Of a stretch of 64,000 bases of DNA, positions 60,600-64,000 are shown in pieces (the first letter of the stretch is position 1; each line of letters begins with the position of its first letter). The notes beneath the pieces were generated by a model. That model made no database searches, was not told where the DNA came from, and saw nothing but the letters and a program-made list of their open reading frames with translations. The DNA is from Valencia hispanica (Eukaryota; Chordata; Actinopteri; Cyprinodontiformes; Valenciidae), in assembly GCA_963556495.2 (NCBI GenBank), contig OY747723.1, forward strand, positions 11,750,501 through 11,814,500, in the 5' to 3' direction. Made by a program: the position numbers and the translations under genes.

Positions 60600-61360
60600 A
60601 TGCAGCGTGTCTTACACCGTCGATGATGGCCACTGGACAAATCCATTTGGGTTTTTTTTTTTCTTCGTCACGGGCTTGTTTCACAATTGGCCACAGTTTA
60701 TTTCTACACTGTCTCTCCATGTAGGTGAGATCTTCTGACAATCTGAGATTCTTCTTCTTCTTCAACACATCAGAGTTGAGGGAAGCTCTCCACACTTTGT
60801 TGGAAGGTGCGCATGGTGAACTGTATGATGATGGGGCATGAGCTGTTTTCATCTCTTGTTCGATAAACTCTGTGAACAGTATCTATCATTAACTCGAATT
60901 TGTTTTTTTCCTCTTGATAATCAGGGCTCACATTTTCGTTGCTATGCTCTGGGAGATTCAGCAAACGCAGGTTCCACCGCCGACTATATCTCTCCGTCTC
61001 CTCTTGTTTCTCCTGAAGTGCAGCAATTAGATCTTTCAGCTTCTTCACAGAGACGTCTGTCTCTTTGCTTTGTAATTCAAGACCTTTCACATGATCCTGC
61101 ACGGCATTAATTTCCGCCGTGTTTTTATTCACCATTTGTTCGAATTTGGAGAATTTGTCATTCAGCCCATTAATAGCTTTTAAGATGTCGGCATTAGAAA
61201 CAGTCTCCTCTCTCACCTCATAAACTTCGGTGCCGCTCTTTTTTGGGTTGGGGCTCTTAAGAGGGGTCTGGGGGAGAAGTTTGCATAAGGCTGTGAAGCT
61301 TTTATCTGGCTCCAAGTCCATTATCAGTCCTTCCTTTCTTCTAGCCTCTTTTTTTGCCAT
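60600..61360 (-). pseudogene. L1 ORF1 (RNA-binding protein) pseudogene
   Basis: Starts MAKKEARRKEGLIMDLEPD, followed by a predicted coiled coil (NGLNDKFSKFEQMVNKNTAE and LIAALQEKQEETERYSRR). Then come the RRM-like NLRLLNLPE, a HRVYRTRDENSSCPIIIQF block and, after a frameshift near 60800, RLSEDLTYMERQCRNKLWPI and ending IIDGVRH. This is the normal order of an L1 ORF1 protein: coiled coil, RRM, C-terminal domain. The frameshift makes it non-functional. Confidence 0.85.
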
Positions 61361-61654
61361 GTTTATGCTTGTCCCGTGGCTGCTAGCAAAATATTTCTTT
61401 ACAAGCTGTTTCCTGTATCGGAAGTTGAATAAAACTATTAAAAAAACTCAGGTCGGTCAGTTTTAAGGGTATAAAGACGTACTGTCCGTGCATAAAATAC
61501 AAGTGCAATGAGTTACTTCTAATAAAAGACTTGTTTGAGTCCGTTTAGATTATTTAAAAAGTTAGGTACTCATCAGAAATCCAAAATGTTACAGAGAAGC
61601 GTCCACACAGGTCGCCATCTTGGCCTCCTCCCACTCCCTCTGGCGCTGGTTCTG

Positions 61655-62110
61655 TAGCTTAGCGACACCGGAACTGATGACATCACATGCATTGTCTGCA
61701 ACGGCTGAAGGTGAAATGTAAAGAACTGCCAAAATAACACTAGTGAACTCTCTTGGTAAATAATATGGATAGAAACTTACTGCCAGAAGTTCAATATATG
61801 GGCTGCAGAGACGACACTTCACAGTAACATGTCCTGGATGACACTATCGGTTGTTGATAAGGACTGCTACTCCACCTCCTTTTCTTTTCCTGCTGGTCTT
61901 CAGATCTCTGTCTGCTCTGTCTATAGTCAGGAAGCCTGGCAGAAAGATGGAGTCGGGGATATGATCCTACAGCCACGTCTCAGTGAAACACTGCATTCCC
62001 GATACTCTGGCTGAGTCCTTGTAAGGGCTTGAAGTTCATCCATCTTGTTAGCCAGTGATCTCACGTTGCACATTATGAATGATGAAAGAGATCGTTTGAA
62101 CTTCCTCATT
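61655..62110 (-). pseudogene. Rex1-like LINE endonuclease, 5' part split by L1
   Basis: Minus-strand text MCNVRSLANKMDELQALTR, then DRADRDLKTSRKRKGGGV (a frame change apart), then ELLAVSFYPYYLPREFTSVI up to VAKLQNQRQ, is the start of the apurinic-type endonuclease. The next residues of the family (AFVAIS...) are found at 53117 and below, on the other side of the L1. A stop and frameshifts are present. Confidence 0.83.
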
Positions 62111-62205
62111 CTCTGTCTCCTTTTTGCTCCTGCTCTGCATCCATGCCCCCTACCTTCAGTTGAGGTATTATTTCAGCTTTTGCTATGTTAATCAGTTTCT
62201 GCTGC

Positions 62206-63476
62206 ACCTCTTCAACCTTAGCCTAACTCAGGAGAAGGTTCCAGTGTTGTGAAAGACATCCTGCCTTGTTCCAGTACCAAAAAGAACTCACCCATCAGTC
62301 ATCAATGACTATAGACCTGTTGCCCTGACATCCCACATCATGAAGGTCCTGGAGAGACTCCTGTTGGTACCCCTGAGTAAGCAAACAAGAACGTATCAGG
62401 ACCCACTGCAGTTTGCTTATCGCTGTGGAGTTGGAGTTGAAGATGCCATCATCCACCTGCTTCAACCAACCCACTGTCATCTGGACAAAGTAGACTGCAC
62501 TGTGAGGATCATGTTCTTTGATTTCTCCAGTGCATTTAACACAATTCAGCCTGATTTGCTTTGTCAGAAACTCCTGAAGAAACAGGTGGAGCCCTCAAAA
62601 ATAGCCTGGATCAATGACTACCTGACCAACAGACCACAATTTGTGAGACTGAATAATTGAGTGTCAAACCAGGTGGTCAACAGCACAGGAGCACCAGAGG
62701 GGACCGTACTCTCACCATTTCTTTTCACTCTGTACACCTCAGACTTCCAGTACAAATCAGAGACCTGTCATCTGCAGAAATACTCAGATGACTCTGCAAT
62801 TGTCGGGTGTATCAGAGAAAATAACAAGAAGCTGAATACAGAGAGCTGGTGGACTGCTTTGTGACATGGTGTGGAAACAATTGTCTCACCTTAAATGTGA
62901 ACAAAACAAAGGAGATGATTGTAGATTTCAGAAGAAACAGGGATAAGTCAAACACTGTTTCCATCATGGGAGAAGAAGTGGATGTTCCTGAGGAGTATAA
63001 ATACCTCGGAGTTCACCTTGACAACAGAATGGACTGGAGACTGAACAGTGAAGCCGTCTACAAGAAGGGGCAGAGCAGACTGTACTTCTTGAGGAAGCTT
63101 AGGTCCTTCAAGGTTTGCAGCAAGATGCTCCAGATCTTCTACAAGTCTGTTGTGGAGAGTGTAATCTCTTCAGCCGTCATCTGTTGGGGTAACAGCATCA
63201 GAGCCAGGGACTTAAAAAGGCTCAACAACCTGATAAAGAAGGCTGGTTCTGTTCTGTGGAACCACTAGAGATGATAATGCAAAGAAGGATTCTTCATAAA
63301 ATAAAAAAAATTATGGAAAACCCTGAGCATCCTCTTCATAAGACTATCCTACAACAACAGAGTGTCTTCAGTCGGAGGTTTCTTCAGTTTCGCTGTGCTC
63401 TGGTGGCTGCCATGACCAATGTAAACAACAAGCTGCTTGCCGACTTTTCCTTTGCTTCTCTGACGTCATTGTTTTG
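62206..63476 (+). pseudogene. Rex1-like LINE, second copy, plus strand
   Basis: 5'-truncated inside RT: LHLFNLSLTQEK, VINDYRPVALTSHIMKVLER, MFFDFSSAFNTIQPDLLCQK, a stop at 62658, STGAPEGTVLSPFLFTLYTS, LQKYSDDSAIVGCI, then LNVNKTKEMIVDFRRNRD, YKYLGVHLDNRMDW and the C-terminal tail to SFASLTSLF. YSDD replaces the common YADD, as in the minus-strand copy. Gln of PQG is Glu here. Frameshifts near 62850 and 63262. The arrangement is head to head with the minus-strand copy. Confidence 0.87.
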
Positions 63477-64000
63477 AGCCCACCAATAGCGCGCAAGGCA
63501 GATAAGCCCGGTTGTATTTGGTTCCAGAAAAACTGGATAGGCTGTAGCAGTAGTTTAATGTGTGGGTTTCCAGACTGATCTGCAGGGCAGAATCAAACTG
63601 CCGTCAGATCCGGCTGGCGAAAGCCAGGCTAACTCCAACATGCAGCCACCCAGAGCAGCGCAATTCTAGAATTCTAGAGTTCTTGTTGCCCCAAAAGTTT
63701 TTTTTTTCTACTTTTAACTTAAATTTGAACAGATCATTTAGTTTCCATCATTTTCGCCTTTTACACAGAAATAGCTCTGCCAGTGGAAAAAAAAAATGGG
63801 AACACTATCCCTCCACTCAGGTAGAGAAAATAATCCTCCAAGTCAGAGGGTGCCGCCAATACCAGCAGCTAAACAAAATGTAGGGTCAAAGAATAAAAAG
63901 AACAATGAGATTGTAGTGAGAAGCAAAAGATGATTGTTCAACAGAGAGAAAACATATTTTTTGTCATGGCTGTGCATGCTGTGGAGGTAGAGCGGCCACC
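63477..64000. other. Right edge, unassigned repeat-like sequence
   Basis: Starts with caccaatagcgcgcaaggc and includes ccggctggcgaaagccaggc, both reminiscent of fish interspersed repeats, plus a small self-complementary run (ttctagaattctagag near 63665). No gene supported. Confidence 0.35.

Larger units (their letters stand above)
53127..61640 (-). mobile_element. L1 retrotransposon inserted in the Rex1-like LINE, itself interrupted
   Basis: Minus-strand L1: a 5' end near gccaagatggcgacc at about 61610, ORF1 at 61360-60600, ORF2 pieces at 57972-53895, a 3' UTR broken by a hAT MITE, AATAAA at 53251-53246 and an A-rich tract. A second AATAAA and poly(A) follow at 53159-53126. Outer flanks carry CTGGATCTG (53118-53126) and CTGGTTCTG (61646-61654), 8 of 9 matching, consistent with a duplication. 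Insertions inside: 53306-53708, 56955-57590 and 57980-60024. Confidence 0.85.

Noticed and set aside
51443..63476. Rex1-like pair as one insertion with twin-primed 5' inversion
   Set aside because: The two orientations share about 700 bp of RT sequence, which a simple 5' inversion would not produce.
36728..64000. Exon 2 equivalent (KKTFTKW motif)
   Set aside because: Scanned the plus strand for its reverse complement near TTCTTCTG-type words; candidates such as 60741-60755 are LINE or simple sequence, not an exon.

Overview
The window is vertebrate DNA, almost certainly from a ray-finned (teleost) fish. It is AT-rich and intron-like, with five short conserved exons in a sea of fish-type transposable elements: Tc1/mariner, hAT, PIF/Harbinger-like, RTE/Rex3-like, L1, L2-like and Rex1-like elements. 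No bacterial, CRISPR, tRNA or rRNA feature was seen.

Host gene. Five exons on the minus strand encode the N-terminal actin-binding (calponin-homology) region of a dystrophin-family protein, best matched to dystrophin (dmd). In transcript order they lie at 21603-21511 (exon 3 equivalent, 93 bp), 18329-18249 (exon 4, 81 bp), 13744-13652 (exon 5, 93 bp), 5264-5163 (first part of exon 6, 102 bp) and 2400-2330 (second part of exon 6, 71 bp). All have AG/GT splice borders and open frames. The mammalian 173-bp exon 6 is split here in two (102 + 71 = 173) by a 2.8-kb intron. Exon 2 and exon 7 equivalents were not found, so everything from 21604 to the right edge is one intron of at least 42 kb.

Layout. 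1-21.5 kb: exons 3-6 with ordinary introns holding a decayed but complete Tc1 copy (522-2020), several Tc1 relics, an L2-like LINE remnant (10296-11432) beside two copies of a ~640-bp repeat, a hAT MITE and a 5'-truncated LINE with a 16-bp target-site duplication. 21.76-36.72 kb: a multi-level nest. An outer hAT element holds a small hAT MITE, which holds an RTE LINE, a polyadenylated LINE and a Tc1 element. That Tc1 holds another hAT element and a PIF/Harbinger-like element, which holds a further hAT element. Near-matching target-site duplications let most layers be paired. 36.7-46 kb: mostly unique intron plus a 2.45-kb hAT element with a second element inside it. 46.11-49.42 kb: a 3.3-kb element with ~515-bp terminal inverted repeats and no recognised transposase. 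50.9-63.5 kb: a second nest, in which a minus-strand Rex1-like LINE is split by an L1, itself interrupted by a hAT MITE, a non-LTR tail repeat and an RTE copy. A second Rex1-like copy follows on the plus strand.

None of the transposase or reverse-transcriptase frames is intact, so I read the window as a dystrophin-family gene with transposon-swollen introns. The most unusual observations are the split exon 6, the depth of the 15-kb nest, a 265-bp inverted copy with 100% identity inside it, a probable L1 3' transduction, a perfect 34-bp palindrome and the long-TIR element. All identities were judged by eye without alignment software.
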